From: Bacillota bacterium
Lineage (GTDB): Bacteria; Bacillota; Clostridia; Peptostreptococcales; Anaerovoracaceae
Reading direction: 5' to 3'
NCBI GenBank assembly: GCA_017619905.1
Contig: JAFZRK010000028.1
Coordinates: 1 to 12,155 of the forward strand
DNA: 12,155 nucleotides
Part shown: positions 1-8,440 of the stretch, one piece after another
Layout: each line of letters opens with the position of its first letter
How positions within the stretch are numbered: the first letter of the stretch is position 1
The notes under the pieces: model-generated
What the model was told of the DNA's origin: nothing
The model's database searches: none
The model's input: only the letters and a program-made list of their open reading frames with translations
Position numbers and translations under genes: made by a program

Positions 1-2594
1 ACCTTTCTGGGCCTTGCTCCGTCCGCCGGCCCTACTATGCCCCGTTCTTCCATCAGTTCCACAAGACGGGCTGCCCGGTTGTAGCCGATGCGGAACCTTC
101 GCTGAAGCATGGAGACCGAGCACTGTTCGGCCCTTACGACTGTTTCGATGGCGTCCTTAAGGAGTTCATCTTCGCCGTCTTCGTCGGAAGACGATCCTGC
201 GCTTACGCCGTAATTGTTCATGGCGTGGATGATATCCTCGTTGTAGTTGGCCATCGCGAACTGGGACTTGACGAAGTCTATTACGCTCCTGACCTCCGCG
301 TCCGAGATGAAGCATCCCTGAACGCGCAGCGGTTTGCTCAAGCTCTGCGGACCGTAGAGCATGTCGCCTTTCCCGAGAAGGTTCTCCGCTCCGCCGACAT
401 CCAGTATTACCCTGGAGTCTGTCTGAGAAGATACGGCAAACGCGATCCTGGAAGGTATGTTCGCCTTTATGACGCCTGTGATAATGTCCGTGGAGGGTCT
501 CTGAGTGGCGACTATAAGATGCATGCCGGCAGCTCTGGCTTTCTGCGCGATGCGGCATATAGAGTCTTCGACCGTGTTCTTTGCGCTCATGATAAGATCC
601 GCAAGCTCGTCTATGATTATGACTATCTTGGGCAGGACCTTGTCCTCTTCGCCGTTGGCACGGACAGTCTCGTTATAGGACTGTATATCCCTGACTCCTT
701 CGTTGGCGAACTTATTGTAGCGGTCGTTCATCTCCGCGACCATGGTCCCAAGCGCTGCAGAAGCTTTTGCGGGATCCGTTACGACCGGTATGAGAAGATG
801 CGGAAGACCGTTGTATACACTCAGTTCTACGACCTTAGGATCGATGAGTACAAGTTTGACTTCGTCCGGATTTGCTTTATAGAGCAGACTGATCAGCATG
901 CTGTTTATGCATACGGATTTTCCGGAACCGGTGGTACCTGCCACAAGCAGATGCGGCATGGACGCAAGGTCCGAAACGATAGCGTCTCCGCCTATGCTCC
1001 TTCCGAGCGCGACCGTTATCCTGGACTTGCTCTTCTGGAACTCGTCGGATTCGATTATTTCTCTGAGAGTGACAGTGGAAATGGAGTCGTTGGAGACCTC
1101 GATTCCGACCGCGGCCTTTCCGGGAATAGGTGCCTCTATCCTCAAGCTCTTTGCGCGCAGGTTGAGCGCCAGATCATCGTGGAGAGCAGCTATCTTGGAT
1201 ACCTTTACACCGGTAGCGGGCTGGACTTCAAACCTAGTAACGGCAGGTCCTTTTATAACGTCAACGACGCTGGCGGCGACGCCGAAACTGTGAAGCGTTT
1301 CCTCCAGAAGGTCCGCCTGTTCCTTTATGTTAGGACCGGAGCCGGAACTTCCGAGTCCGGAAGATCTGTTGAGAAGCCGTATCGGAGGAAATACATAACT
1401 GCCGGACTGTTTCTGTTCAGAGGACTTTTCTTCGGTCTTTGTTTCAGAAGCAGTCTTTTTTGCAGTCTCCGCGGGCTTTTTGGCGCTTACTGCAGCTGCA
1501 GCAGTTCCCTGAATGTCCCTTGCGGCTGCGGCGGGCTTGTTATCTTTCGCGTCCTTTCCGAAGAGTTCGTCGTCCATTACCATGTCCAGCACGTTCTGCT
1601 GGTTCTCGGTTATGCCGTCTATGACTAAACGCTGTTTAGGCGTCTTGAGCCCTATGTCCTCCGGCGTGAACCTGGAAGTGCTTCCTGCAGGAATTGGCGG
1701 CATGTCGATGTCTTCGGTATTTGCTTCAGCAACCGGCGCGGACGCGGGCTCGGTATCGAAAGTGTCGATGGAATCCATGTTGAGCTTCGGGAGCGAGTCC
1801 GTATCGACTCTTTCCTGAATCTCCCTGGGCCTGGATCTGGACGCAACGGAAGCGAGCGCGGCTGCCGACCTCTGCTTTTCTTGCTGAGCCAGCGCCTTCT
1901 TCTCTTCTTCCGCTTTTAAGCGCTCAGTTTCTTCATCCCTCTGCCTTGCGATCTCTTCCAGCTGCTGGCGTTCCTCCTGTGCTTCACGTCTGGCCTGTCT
2001 GCGGGCCTTGGCGTGGAGTCTGGCGTTGTCGAACAGCGTGGACAGCGGCGTGTTGAGTATGAACAGCAGTGAGATTATGACACCAGCGGCGCACACGAGA
2101 TACAGACCCATCTCGCCGATGAGGTTCTTAATGAAACCGCCGGCGTAAACACCCACTATTCCGCCGCCTTCCGTGCCCATGGCGTAGACGCCCTTGAGCG
2201 ACATGCTGAAATCGTAAGTGGCCGTGCCTTTGAGGGGCGGCTTGAAGTTGGCGATGAGGCATGTCAGAAGTATGAACAGAACTATCGTGGCTATGAGCGA
2301 GCCGACAGTAACTAAAGACGTTTTCTTCGCAAAGATAAGAACGCCGTAAACGATGAGGAAGAACGGGAGAATGTAGGCGACCCATCCCAGAAGACCGCCC
2401 AGGAACGCTTTGACGGCAACACCGACAGCTCCCGTGGTACCGGTGAGCAGACTGAATACGAGGAAAAGTCCGACAGCGATGAACACTATCGCCATTATCT
2501 CGTCCTTTATCCTTTTCTTCCGCCTTAAGGCCTCGGCCTTCTCTTCCCTGATCTTTTTTTCTCTTTCTTTTTCCGCTTTTGTTTGCCTTGGCAT
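1..2594 (-). CDS. ftsK: DNA translocase FtsK/SpoIIIE, 3' end cut by the window edge
   Basis: This is a membrane-anchored, ATP-driven motor that pumps double-stranded DNA through the division septum during chromosome segregation. I translated it by hand from the ATG at 2592-2594, which has a strong SD (AAAAGGAGG, 2601-2609) 6 nt upstream. The reading frame stays open for 864 codons to the window edge. A basic N-terminus (1-32) is followed by about four membrane helices (about 33-50, 64-88, 94-115, 162-181). A charged Gln/Glu/Arg/Ala-rich linker follows to about residue 390, including a Lys/Ala/Thr stretch. The motor domain has Walker A GTTGSGKS at 553-560 and Walker B IIIDELAD with D662 and E663. 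A C-terminal winged-helix gamma domain begins near residue 808, with the signature RRFRIGYNRAARLV. The sequence stops at ARPRKV, so probably fewer than about 20 residues are missing. FtsK and SpoIIIE cannot be separated from sequence alone. The gene diverges from asd. Confidence 0.96.
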   Translation of the reverse strand, partial: MPRQTKAEKEREKKIREEKAEALRRKKRIKDEIMAIVFIAVGLFLVFSLLTGTTGAVGVAVKAFLGGLLGWVAYILPFFLIVYGVLIFAKKTSLVTVGSLIATIVLFILLTCLIANFKPPLKGTATYDFSMSLKGVYAMGTEGGGIVGVYAGGFIKNLIGEMGLYLVCAAGVIISLLFILNTPLSTLFDNARLHAKARRQARREAQEERQQLEEIARQRDEETERLKAEEEKKALAQQEKQRSAAALASVASRSRPREIQERVDTDSLPKLNMDSIDTFDTEPASAPVAEANTEDIDMPPIPAGSTSRFTPEDIGLKTPKQRLVIDGITENQQNVLDMVMDDELFGKDAKDNKPAAAARDIQGTAAAAVSAKKPAETAKKTASETKTEEKSSEQKQSGSYVFPPIRLLNRSSGLGSSGSGPNIKEQADLLEETLHSFGVAASVVDVIKGPAVTRFEVQPATGVKVSKIAALHDDLALNLRAKSLRIEAPIPGKAAVGIEVSNDSISTVTLREIIESDEFQKSKSRITVALGRSIGGDAIVSDLASMPHLLVAGTTGSGKSVCINSMLISLLYKANPDEVKLVLIDPKVVELSVYNGLPHLLIPVVTDPAKASAALGTMVAEMNDRYNKFANEGVRDIQSYNETVRANGEEDKVLPKIVIIIDELADLIMSAKNTVEDSICRIAQKARAAGMHLIVATQRPSTDIITGVIKANIPSRIAFAVSSQTDSRVILDVGGAENLLGKGDMLYGPQSLSKPLRVQGCFISDAEVRSVIDFVKSQFAMANYNEDIIHAMNNYGVSAGSSSDEDGEDELLKDAIETVVRAEQCSVSMLQRRFRIGYNRAARLVELMEERGIVGPADGARPRK

Positions 2595-2600
2595 AGCAGG

Positions 2601-2628
2601 CCTCCTTTTGATTTAAATAATTATATCA
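2601..2628 (-). promoter_or_regulatory. ftsK promoter (extended -10) and ribosome binding site
   Basis: On the minus strand a perfect TATAAT (2620-2625) is preceded by TGA (2626-2628), giving an extended -10 element. The -35 region is weak (a TTTACT-like hexamer), as is usual when an extended -10 is present. Transcription would start near 2613. That leaves a leader of only about 20 nt, which contains the SD AAAAGGAGG at 2601-2609. No operator repeat was seen. Confidence 0.6.
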
Positions 2629-2757
2629 TATACCGCGCGGAAATAGTAAAGAAGATTCTTGATGCGGCCGGGACGGAGGAACGCCGTATTCGCTTCATAA
2701 ATATGCATCTAAAATATCGGTAATTTGCCTTATCAGCCAGTTTTCTGTGAAAAAGAT

Positions 2758-2787
2758 ATAACACTTTGCCCATGATTTGTGTATAAT
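2758..2787 (+). promoter_or_regulatory. asd promoter
   Basis: A perfect -10 TATAAT lies at 2782-2787. With an 18-nt spacer the -35 would be ATAACA (2758-2763), a 4 of 6 match to TTGACA. The predicted start point near 2794 leaves a leader of about 30 nt, with the SD AAAAGGAG at 2804-2811. No lysine riboswitch or other leader RNA fits in so short a leader. Confidence 0.6.
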
Positions 2788-2822
2788 AGCAACAAAAAGT
2801 AAGAAAAGGAGATGAATGACAT

Positions 2823-3821
2823 ATGACAAGAAAGCCCAATCTCGCGGTAGTCGGCGCGACAGGACTTGTTGGCTCCACCTTCCTTAAAGTGCTCGAGGAA
2901 AGAGATTTCCCCTTCGAGAACCTTTATCTTATGGCGAGCTCCAAGTCCGCAGGAAAGACCGTTACATTCAAAGGCAAGGACTATATCGTTGAAGAGCTCA
3001 ACGAGCACTCCTTCGACAAGCCGATAGATATTGCTCTGTTCTCCGCAGGCGGCGGGACCTCCGAGAAGTTCTCCCCCATCGCCGCGGCTCACGGATGCAC
3101 CGTCGTTGACAACAGCAGCGCGTGGCGCATGGATCCCGAAGTTCCTCTCGTTGTGCCGGAAGTCAACCCGGACGACATCTGGAAGAACAAGGGAATAATC
3201 GCCAACCCTAACTGCTCAACCATTCAGGCGATGCTGCCCATCAAGGCGCTGCACGACGCTTATAAAGTTAAGCGTATCGTCTACAGCACCTATCAGGCCG
3301 TATCCGGCGCAGGAATGAAGGGACTTTCGGACCTTGCGGAAGGACTCAAGGGCAACGACCAGTGCAAGGCGTTCGCTCACCCGATAGTCGGAAACGCCCT
3401 GCCCCACATCGACGTCTTCCTTGACAACGGCTACACCAAGGAAGAGATGAAGATGATCAACGAGACACACAAGATTCTAGGAGACGACAGCATACGCGTT
3501 ACTGCCACCACCGTCCGTGTCCCGGTGCGCTGCAGCCACAGCGAATCCATCAACCTGGAATTCGAAAAGCCGTTCGATCTTGACGAGGCGCGCGAACTGC
3601 TCAGGAATTTCCCGGGCATAATCGTTCAGGACGATCCGAAGAACGCCGTCTATCCCCTCGCCCGCGAGGCGGAAGGCAAGGACGAAGTGTTCGTAGGCCG
3701 TATCAGAAGAGACTTCTCCGTGGACAGCGGAATGAACCTCTGGGTAGTCGCGGACAACATCCGCAAAGGCGCAGCTACGAATGCAGTTCAGATAGCGGAA
3801 AAGCTGCTGGAAAGACTGTAA
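2823..3821 (+). CDS. asd: aspartate-semialdehyde dehydrogenase
   Basis: It catalyses NADPH-dependent reduction of aspartyl-4-phosphate to aspartate semialdehyde, the branch point to lysine, diaminopimelate, methionine and threonine. The 332 residues match the usual family length. The N-terminal Rossmann motif GATGLVGSTF lies at 11-20. The phosphate-binding SAGGGTSEKF is near 74-83, followed by NSSAWRMD. The catalytic cysteine is C131 in NPNCSTIQ, Q158 lies just before SGAG, and RVPVRCSHSE at 232-241 holds the active-site H239. The C-terminal LWVVADNIRKGAATNA is typical of the family. The start at 2823 keeps the complete beta strand before the Rossmann loop. The SD AAAAGGAG (2804-2811) sits 11 nt upstream, slightly long. 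The gene stands alone, with its own promoter and terminator, divergent from ftsK and convergent with larC. Confidence 0.97.
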   Translation: MTRKPNLAVVGATGLVGSTFLKVLEERDFPFENLYLMASSKSAGKTVTFKGKDYIVEELNEHSFDKPIDIALFSAGGGTSEKFSPIAAAHGCTVVDNSSAWRMDPEVPLVVPEVNPDDIWKNKGIIANPNCSTIQAMLPIKALHDAYKVKRIVYSTYQAVSGAGMKGLSDLAEGLKGNDQCKAFAHPIVGNALPHIDVFLDNGYTKEEMKMINETHKILGDDSIRVTATTVRVPVRCSHSESINLEFEKPFDLDEARELLRNFPGIIVQDDPKNAVYPLAREAEGKDEVFVGRIRRDFSVDSGMNLWVVADNIRKGAATNAVQIAEKLLERL

Positions 3822-3840
3822 TTCTCAGATAAAACAAATT

Positions 3841-3874
3841 AGACCGACTCCGCGGACGCGTGGCCGGTCTTTTA
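3841..3874 (+). terminator. intrinsic terminator between convergent asd and larC
   Basis: AGACCG (3841-3846) pairs with CGGTCT (3865-3870). Above a small internal loop, CCGCG (3850-3854) pairs with CGTGG (3859-3863) around a GACG tetraloop. A short T run follows (TTTTAT from 3870). It ends asd. Read leftward, the same hairpin lies just past the larC stop and is followed by AATTTGTTTT, so it may serve both genes, although the T run on that side is poorer. Confidence 0.75.
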
Positions 3875-3890
3875 TAATGCGAGATAAATG

Positions 3891-5162
3891 TTAGTCGGTA
3901 TCCTTATCTAAGATCTCTCTGACCTCAGCTAAGCTGAGGCCGTTTTCTATTGCGATCCTTGAGATGTCGTCGTATTCGTATTTGCTGCGTTCGGTTCCGA
4001 AACCGGAGGAGCGTTTTACACGTACGTCTCCGAATACGGTTCTGACGGTTTCGATGCGCCGGTCCATCTTATACCGTTTTGTCACGGTCTCCCTGACGCC
4101 TATGGTGCTTGTATGCTTGAATAAGGCGCGCAGGATGTCTTCCCTTTTTTCCGGAGTGAATATGACTCGAATAAGCGTTCCGGGACGTGATTTCTTCATT
4201 CCTACAGGAACCGTAAACGCCTCCAGGGCGCCGCTCTCGAAGAGCCGGTCCATCGCGAAACTTATGTCTTCCGCGGTCATATCGTCAACGTTGCAGGAAA
4301 GCTCGATCGCTGTTTCGTCCGTGTATTCGCAGTCCCCGCCGATCATTGCGCGTACGCAGTTGGCTGTCGGGAAGTCCTTCTTGCCCATGCCGTAACCGAC
4401 AGCGCTTATCTTCATCTGAGGCATAGGTCCGAAACTGTCTGCAAAGTACTTAAGCAGGGCGGCGCCGGTAGGAGTGCAAAGCTCACCTTCTATATCCGCG
4501 CTGTAAATAGGTACGTCTTTCAGAATATATGCAGTTGCGGGCGCCGGAACAGGCAGTATTCCGTGCGCGCATTTTACGGTGCCGTATCCCACATGAACGG
4601 GAGAAACGACTATGCGGTCCGGCGAAAGTTCGTTCAGCAGAAGGCAGACGGCGGTAATGTCCGCAACCGCGTCCATGGTCCCAACTTCGTGGAAATGGAT
4701 GTCGTGGACAGGAACACCGTGAACATGGCTCTCCGCTTCCGCTATCATGGAATAGACTCCCAGAATGTCGTCTATTACCTTGCCGGGGATTCCGCTGAAC
4801 CCTTTTACGATAGTCCTGATGTCCTGAAGAGAACTGTGGTGATGGCTGTGTTCGTGGTGGTCATGCGTATGCTCGTGGCTGTGGTCGTGCTGATGATCAT
4901 GGCAGTGTTTGCGAGCTGAGCATTCTTCATGATGATGCTCAGTTTCCGCAGTACCCTCCTCGGCCCCGTGTACAAGAACGGAAAGATGCGTTCCTTTAAT
5001 GCCGCATTTGACCGACTGTTCCTTTACAAATTCGACTCCCGGTATGCCAAGCTCGGTCAATCTTTCAATAGATCTGTCGGGATCCTGCACCAGTTCCAGA
5101 AGAGCGGACGCAAGCATGTCACCGGCAGCGCCCATTCGGCATTCAATATACAGTGTCTTCAT
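3891..5162 (-). CDS. larC: LarC, nickel insertase for the nickel-pincer nucleotide cofactor
   Basis: LarC inserts nickel, at the cost of CTP, into pyridinium-3,5-bisthiocarboxylic acid mononucleotide, giving the cofactor of lactate racemase LarA and its relatives. The 423 residues begin with the family signature IECRMGAAGDMLASAL (6-21). A His-rich segment follows at 76-109, with 17 histidines in 34 residues, probably a nickel-holding loop. Then come HDIHFHEVGTMDAVADI (153-169), GELCTPTGAALLK (226-238) and the C-terminal LarC2 part with CNVDDMTAEDI (290-300) and MKKSRPGTL (322-330). In Lactobacillus plantarum larC is split and joined by programmed frameshifting, but here it is one continuous frame. 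The start codon overlaps the coaE stop as ATGA (5159-5162) and has only a weak SD, which suggests translational coupling. No larA, larB or larE lies in the window. Confidence 0.93.
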   Translation of the reverse strand: MKTLYIECRMGAAGDMLASALLELVQDPDRSIERLTELGIPGVEFVKEQSVKCGIKGTHLSVLVHGAEEGTAETEHHHEECSARKHCHDHQHDHSHEHTHDHHEHSHHHSSLQDIRTIVKGFSGIPGKVIDDILGVYSMIAEAESHVHGVPVHDIHFHEVGTMDAVADITAVCLLLNELSPDRIVVSPVHVGYGTVKCAHGILPVPAPATAYILKDVPIYSADIEGELCTPTGAALLKYFADSFGPMPQMKISAVGYGMGKKDFPTANCVRAMIGGDCEYTDETAIELSCNVDDMTAEDISFAMDRLFESGALEAFTVPVGMKKSRPGTLIRVIFTPEKREDILRALFKHTSTIGVRETVTKRYKMDRRIETVRTVFGDVRVKRSSGFGTERSKYEYDDISRIAIENGLSLAEVREILDKDTD

Positions 5163-5743
5163 TTTTCCAGCGCTTCAACGACCTTGTTCCAAAGGTCTTC
5201 CAGCGTACCGTCGTTATATATTACAACGTCGGCGCGTCTTATCTTTTCTTCCTCGGGAAGCTGGCTCTCCATCCTGGCGAGGACCTGTTCCCTTGTAAGG
5301 CCGTCTCGGTCCATTATGCGCTTGATGCGTGTTTCCAGTCCCGCGGCAACGACCCAGACCTTGTCTACCATGGTCTCTCTGCCGCTTTCGTAGAGCGTCG
5401 GCGCATCGAAGAAGACCTTGCCGTATAACGTCTCTGCCCTTGCGTCGTCCAGCGCCTTCTGAAATGCCTGGTCCATGGCCGGTCCCATGATATCGTTGAG
5501 CATCTGCAGCTTTTCCTTGTTGTTGAAGACGATGTCGCCAAGCTTTTTGCGGATGAGCGTACCGTCTTCGGCGATTATCTCGTTTCCGAAAGTCTCCGCA
5601 AGCTGCCAAAGCACCTGCGAACCGGGCTCGGTAAGGGATCTTGCGACCACATCCGCGTCGATGACTGTATAGCCCATTTCCGTAAGATATCCGGCCACGG
5701 TGGTCTTGCCGGAGCCGGTGCCGCCTGTAAGTCCGTAAACCAT
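5159..5743 (-). CDS. coaE: dephospho-CoA kinase
   Basis: It phosphorylates the 3'-hydroxyl of the ribose in dephospho-CoA, the last step of coenzyme A synthesis, in the cytoplasm. The 194 residues match the family size. The P-loop GGTGSGKTT lies at 7-15 and the substrate-binding VIDADVVAR at 27-35. FFDAPTLYE (about 110-118) corresponds to the usual DxPLLxE motif. A lid region rich in Arg/Glu (MDRDGLTREQVLARMESQ) precedes ADVVIYND, which stands where most family members have ADxVIDN. The ATG at 5741-5743 has the SD AAAGGAG (5757-5763) 13 nt upstream, a little far. The gene follows polA by 39 nt and overlaps larC by 4 nt, so it is the middle gene of a polA-coaE-larC unit. A 17-nt inverted repeat touches its SD. 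Confidence 0.95.
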   Translation of the reverse strand: MVYGLTGGTGSGKTTVAGYLTEMGYTVIDADVVARSLTEPGSQVLWQLAETFGNEIIAEDGTLIRKKLGDIVFNNKEKLQMLNDIMGPAMDQAFQKALDDARAETLYGKVFFDAPTLYESGRETMVDKVWVVAAGLETRIKRIMDRDGLTREQVLARMESQLPEEEKIRRADVVIYNDGTLEDLWNKVVEALEK

Positions 5744-5761
5744 AAGAATATTATGTCTCCT

Positions 5762-5778
5762 TTCTTGAATATCAAGAA
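5762..5778 (-). repeat. inverted repeat (small hairpin) between polA and coaE, abutting the coaE SD
   Basis: On the minus strand TTCTTGA (5772-5778) and TCAAGAA (5762-5768) form a perfect 7-bp stem with a TAT loop. The 3' arm shares two bases with the coaE SD AAAGGAG (5757-5763). No T run follows, so it is not an intrinsic terminator. It could modulate coaE translation or mark an mRNA processing site, or it could be chance in an AT-rich spacer. Confidence 0.5.
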
Positions 5779-5782
5779 GTAT

Positions 5783-8431
5783 TTATTTGAGATCGAACCA
5801 GTTGTCCGCGATGTTCTCCGCAACGCTTAGCTTGACCTTAAGCTCCGCAGCGCCTTCCATGCACTCCTTCAGGAGCGCTGTAACGCCGTCCGCGTCCTCT
5901 CTCCTGGCCCTGATTATAAGTTCATCGTGGACCTGAAGTATCAGCTTGGACTCCGGATACTTTTCCGCCAGCGCGTCATAGACCTTCACCATCGCAATCT
6001 TGATGATATCCGCCGCTGTGCCCTGGATGGGGCTGTTCATCGCGAGCCGTTCACCGAGCTGCCTTACCATGTACTGGCTGCTGCGTATCTCCGGGATCGT
6101 CCTTCTGCGTCCGTACAGAGTCCTTACGCTTCCGATGCGCTTAGCTTCCGCGACCTGAGCGTCCATGAAGGCCTTTACGCCTTTGAAGCGCTCGAAATAG
6201 TCCTTTATGTACTGCTCCGCCTGCTTTCTGCTTATGGTAAGTTCTTCCGCGAGTCCGAATCCGCTCATTCCGTAGATAACACCGAAGTTAACTGCCTTGG
6301 CGTTGGATCTCAGCTGCGGCGTCACCTCTTCCAGAGGCACGTTGAACACCTTTGCCGCGGTCTCCTTGTGGATGTCATGTCCGCCGGAGAACGCTTCTAT
6401 AAGCTCGCTGTCCCCTGCCATGTGCGCCATTACACGCAGCTCTATCTGCGAATAATCCGCGCCTACCAGCACGTGGTCCTCATCCCCTGCTATGAACGCC
6501 TTCCTGAGCTGTCTTCCGAGCTCCGTTCTTACAGGAATGTTCTGAAGATTCGGTTCTGTGCAGCTTAAACGCCCTGTAGCGGTCACCGCCTGCTGGAAGT
6601 GCGCGTGGATGCGTCCGTCCGGTGCGATAAGCGGCAGCATGCCTTCAACGTAAGTGCTGTTTAGTTTGCTGTAGGTTCTGTATTCCAGTATCTTCTGGAT
6701 GATAGGATGCGAATCTTTAAGCTTTTCAAGCACTTCCGCGCTTGTCGAATATCCCTTGGCAGTCTTCTTCCCCGCGGGAAGGCCAAGCTTTTCAAACAGT
6801 ATTACGCCCAGCTGCTGCGGAGAATTGATGTTGAACTTCTCCCCGGCTATCTCATATATCTCGGTCTCAAGACCTTTGATATACTCTTTCATCGTTTTAC
6901 CGAAAGAGACCAGCCATTCCCTGTCCGCGTCAAAACCCTCCTTCTCCATGGAGGCAAGGACCTTGCAGAGCGGAAGTTCTATATTGTACAGGACCTTGGA
7001 AAGACCTGCGTTCTCTATCTTTGTCCGCTGGATCTTCTCAAGTTCTCGAATATATGCAAGCTTTCTGGCCGACGCCTTTCCGTCCTCCTCGGTCTCGAAC
7101 ATGGAGATCTGCTTCGGCCCGTCGTCAAGGTTAACGTGGAATTCCTGGAGTATGAGCCCCGGAAGTTCTGGCGCCTTGCCACTTGAAGAAAGAAGATAAG
7201 CAGCGAGCTGGCAGTCGAAATCTGTGGTGAACCCGCTGATATCCGCACAGTTGGCAGCAAGGTAATAATATACCCTTCCGAGCCCGAAGCCGTGCAGCTT
7301 TGCTTTGCTGCCGGACGCGGCCCTTATGAACGCTTCCTCAAGAGACGGTCCAACGGTAAAACAGCCGTTTTCAGCGATTATTTCCGCCTTGTCGAGTTTT
7401 GGTACGCCTACGTGGTTTTCGTCGCTCAGAACGTCTATTATGAGCCATTCAGATGCAAATATACCCTCAAGGTCGGACAGAGCTGCAGGCCTTATAGCAG
7501 GAATCTCCACTTCTGCCGCAATAGCCGCTCCATCAGCCGCCTTTTCCGCGTCCGGTCTGCTGTTCATCTCTTTTCTCAGCTTCTCCAGATAGACGCGGAA
7601 TTCAAGGTCGCTGTAGATCTTTATCAGTTTGTCGGTGTCCTGTTCTTTGATCTTCAGATCATCTATCGTATAATCCACCGGAACGTTCTTTATTATGGTC
7701 GCGAGCTTCTTGGACATGAGCGCGCTCGCTGAGCCATCCTCTATCTTGTCACGGAGCTTTGCGTTCTCGACTTCGTCCAGCCGTCTGATCAGTTCCTCAA
7801 GCGAACCGAACTGCTGAATGAGCTTTACCGCGGTCTTCTCCCCTACTCCGGGAATTCCCGGTATGTTGTCGGAAGTGTCGCCGCGCAGCGCTTTGTAATC
7901 TATGAACTGCTCGTGATCGAAGCCGTATTCTTCCTTCATGGCCTCGTCGTCGTAGAGCTTGAATTCGGTAATTCCTTTTTTAGTGATTATGACGGAAGTC
8001 CTGTCTGTGGCCAGTTGCAGCGCGTCCCTGTCGCCGGTGATAATGAACGCCTTAAGACCTGCTTCCTCGGCCATTCTTGCCGTGGTGCCTATGATGTCGT
8101 CCGCCTCAAAACCGTCGGTCTCGAAGCGCGCTATGCCCATTGCGTCCAGTATGTCTTTCAGCACGGGCATCTCCATTGCAAGCTCTTCCGGCATTCCTTT
8201 GCGGCCCGCCTTGTAATCCACGTACTGCTGGTGTCGGAACGTAGGCGCCTTCCGGTCGAAAGCCACGAGCATGTGGGTCGGCTCGTAGTCCGCGCGTATC
8301 TTGAACAGCATGCTCAAGAAGCCGTAGATTCCCTGAGTGTACATGCCGTCCTTGGTTATCATCGGCCGCTGTATCGCGTAGTAAGCGCGGTTTATGAGAC
8401 TGTTTCCGTCGATTATTACTATCTTGTCCAT
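5783..8431 (-). CDS. polA: DNA polymerase I
   Basis: It removes RNA primers, fills gaps at Okazaki fragments and acts in DNA repair. Counted from the ATG at 8429-8431 it has 882 residues, close to the usual size. The N-terminal 5' nuclease (about 1-290) opens with IIDGNSLINRAYYA and carries GDRD (133-136), GDTSDN (184-189) and a helix-hairpin-helix GIPGVGEKTA (192-201). The 3'-5' exonuclease-like domain (about 315-485) looks dead: the DxE motif reads DVL and the YxxxD motif is absent, although FDCQLAAYLL remains. The polymerase domain has TATGRLS (617-623), motif A DYSQIELR (659-666), motif B with R708, K712, F716 and Y720, and motif C VHDE (834-837). Other in-frame starts are the ATG at 8437 and a GTG at 8479. 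None has a convincing SD, and the two upstream options lie at or inside the 6S RNA. The 8431 start best fits family N-termini. Confidence 0.96.
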   Translation of the reverse strand: MDKIVIIDGNSLINRAYYAIQRPMITKDGMYTQGIYGFLSMLFKIRADYEPTHMLVAFDRKAPTFRHQQYVDYKAGRKGMPEELAMEMPVLKDILDAMGIARFETDGFEADDIIGTTARMAEEAGLKAFIITGDRDALQLATDRTSVIITKKGITEFKLYDDEAMKEEYGFDHEQFIDYKALRGDTSDNIPGIPGVGEKTAVKLIQQFGSLEELIRRLDEVENAKLRDKIEDGSASALMSKKLATIIKNVPVDYTIDDLKIKEQDTDKLIKIYSDLEFRVYLEKLRKEMNSRPDAEKAADGAAIAAEVEIPAIRPAALSDLEGIFASEWLIIDVLSDENHVGVPKLDKAEIIAENGCFTVGPSLEEAFIRAASGSKAKLHGFGLGRVYYYLAANCADISGFTTDFDCQLAAYLLSSSGKAPELPGLILQEFHVNLDDGPKQISMFETEEDGKASARKLAYIRELEKIQRTKIENAGLSKVLYNIELPLCKVLASMEKEGFDADREWLVSFGKTMKEYIKGLETEIYEIAGEKFNINSPQQLGVILFEKLGLPAGKKTAKGYSTSAEVLEKLKDSHPIIQKILEYRTYSKLNSTYVEGMLPLIAPDGRIHAHFQQAVTATGRLSCTEPNLQNIPVRTELGRQLRKAFIAGDEDHVLVGADYSQIELRVMAHMAGDSELIEAFSGGHDIHKETAAKVFNVPLEEVTPQLRSNAKAVNFGVIYGMSGFGLAEELTISRKQAEQYIKDYFERFKGVKAFMDAQVAEAKRIGSVRTLYGRRRTIPEIRSSQYMVRQLGERLAMNSPIQGTAADIIKIAMVKVYDALAEKYPESKLILQVHDELIIRARREDADGVTALLKECMEGAAELKVKLSVAENIADNWFDLK

Positions 8432-8440
8432 TTGCATAAA

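Noticed and set aside
225..1628. A 467-codon open frame on the plus strand opposite ftsK
   Set aside because: It lies wholly antisense to the intact FtsK motor domain, has no SD, and its translation resembles no family. It is a consequence of the codon usage of ftsK.
2812..2826. A four-codon ATG-TGA mini-frame overlapping the asd start (ATGAATGACATATGA)
   Set aside because: The SD ends at the base before this ATG, leaving no spacing for initiation. Chance is the simplest explanation.
2621..3092. Two minus-strand frames (85 and 119 codons) over the asd promoter and 5' end
   Set aside because: They are antisense to asd, overlap the promoters and show no family features.
4563..5428. Several plus-strand frames opposite larC and coaE
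   Set aside because: They are shadows of well-supported minus-strand genes. The Val/Met-rich one only mirrors the His-rich codons of larC.
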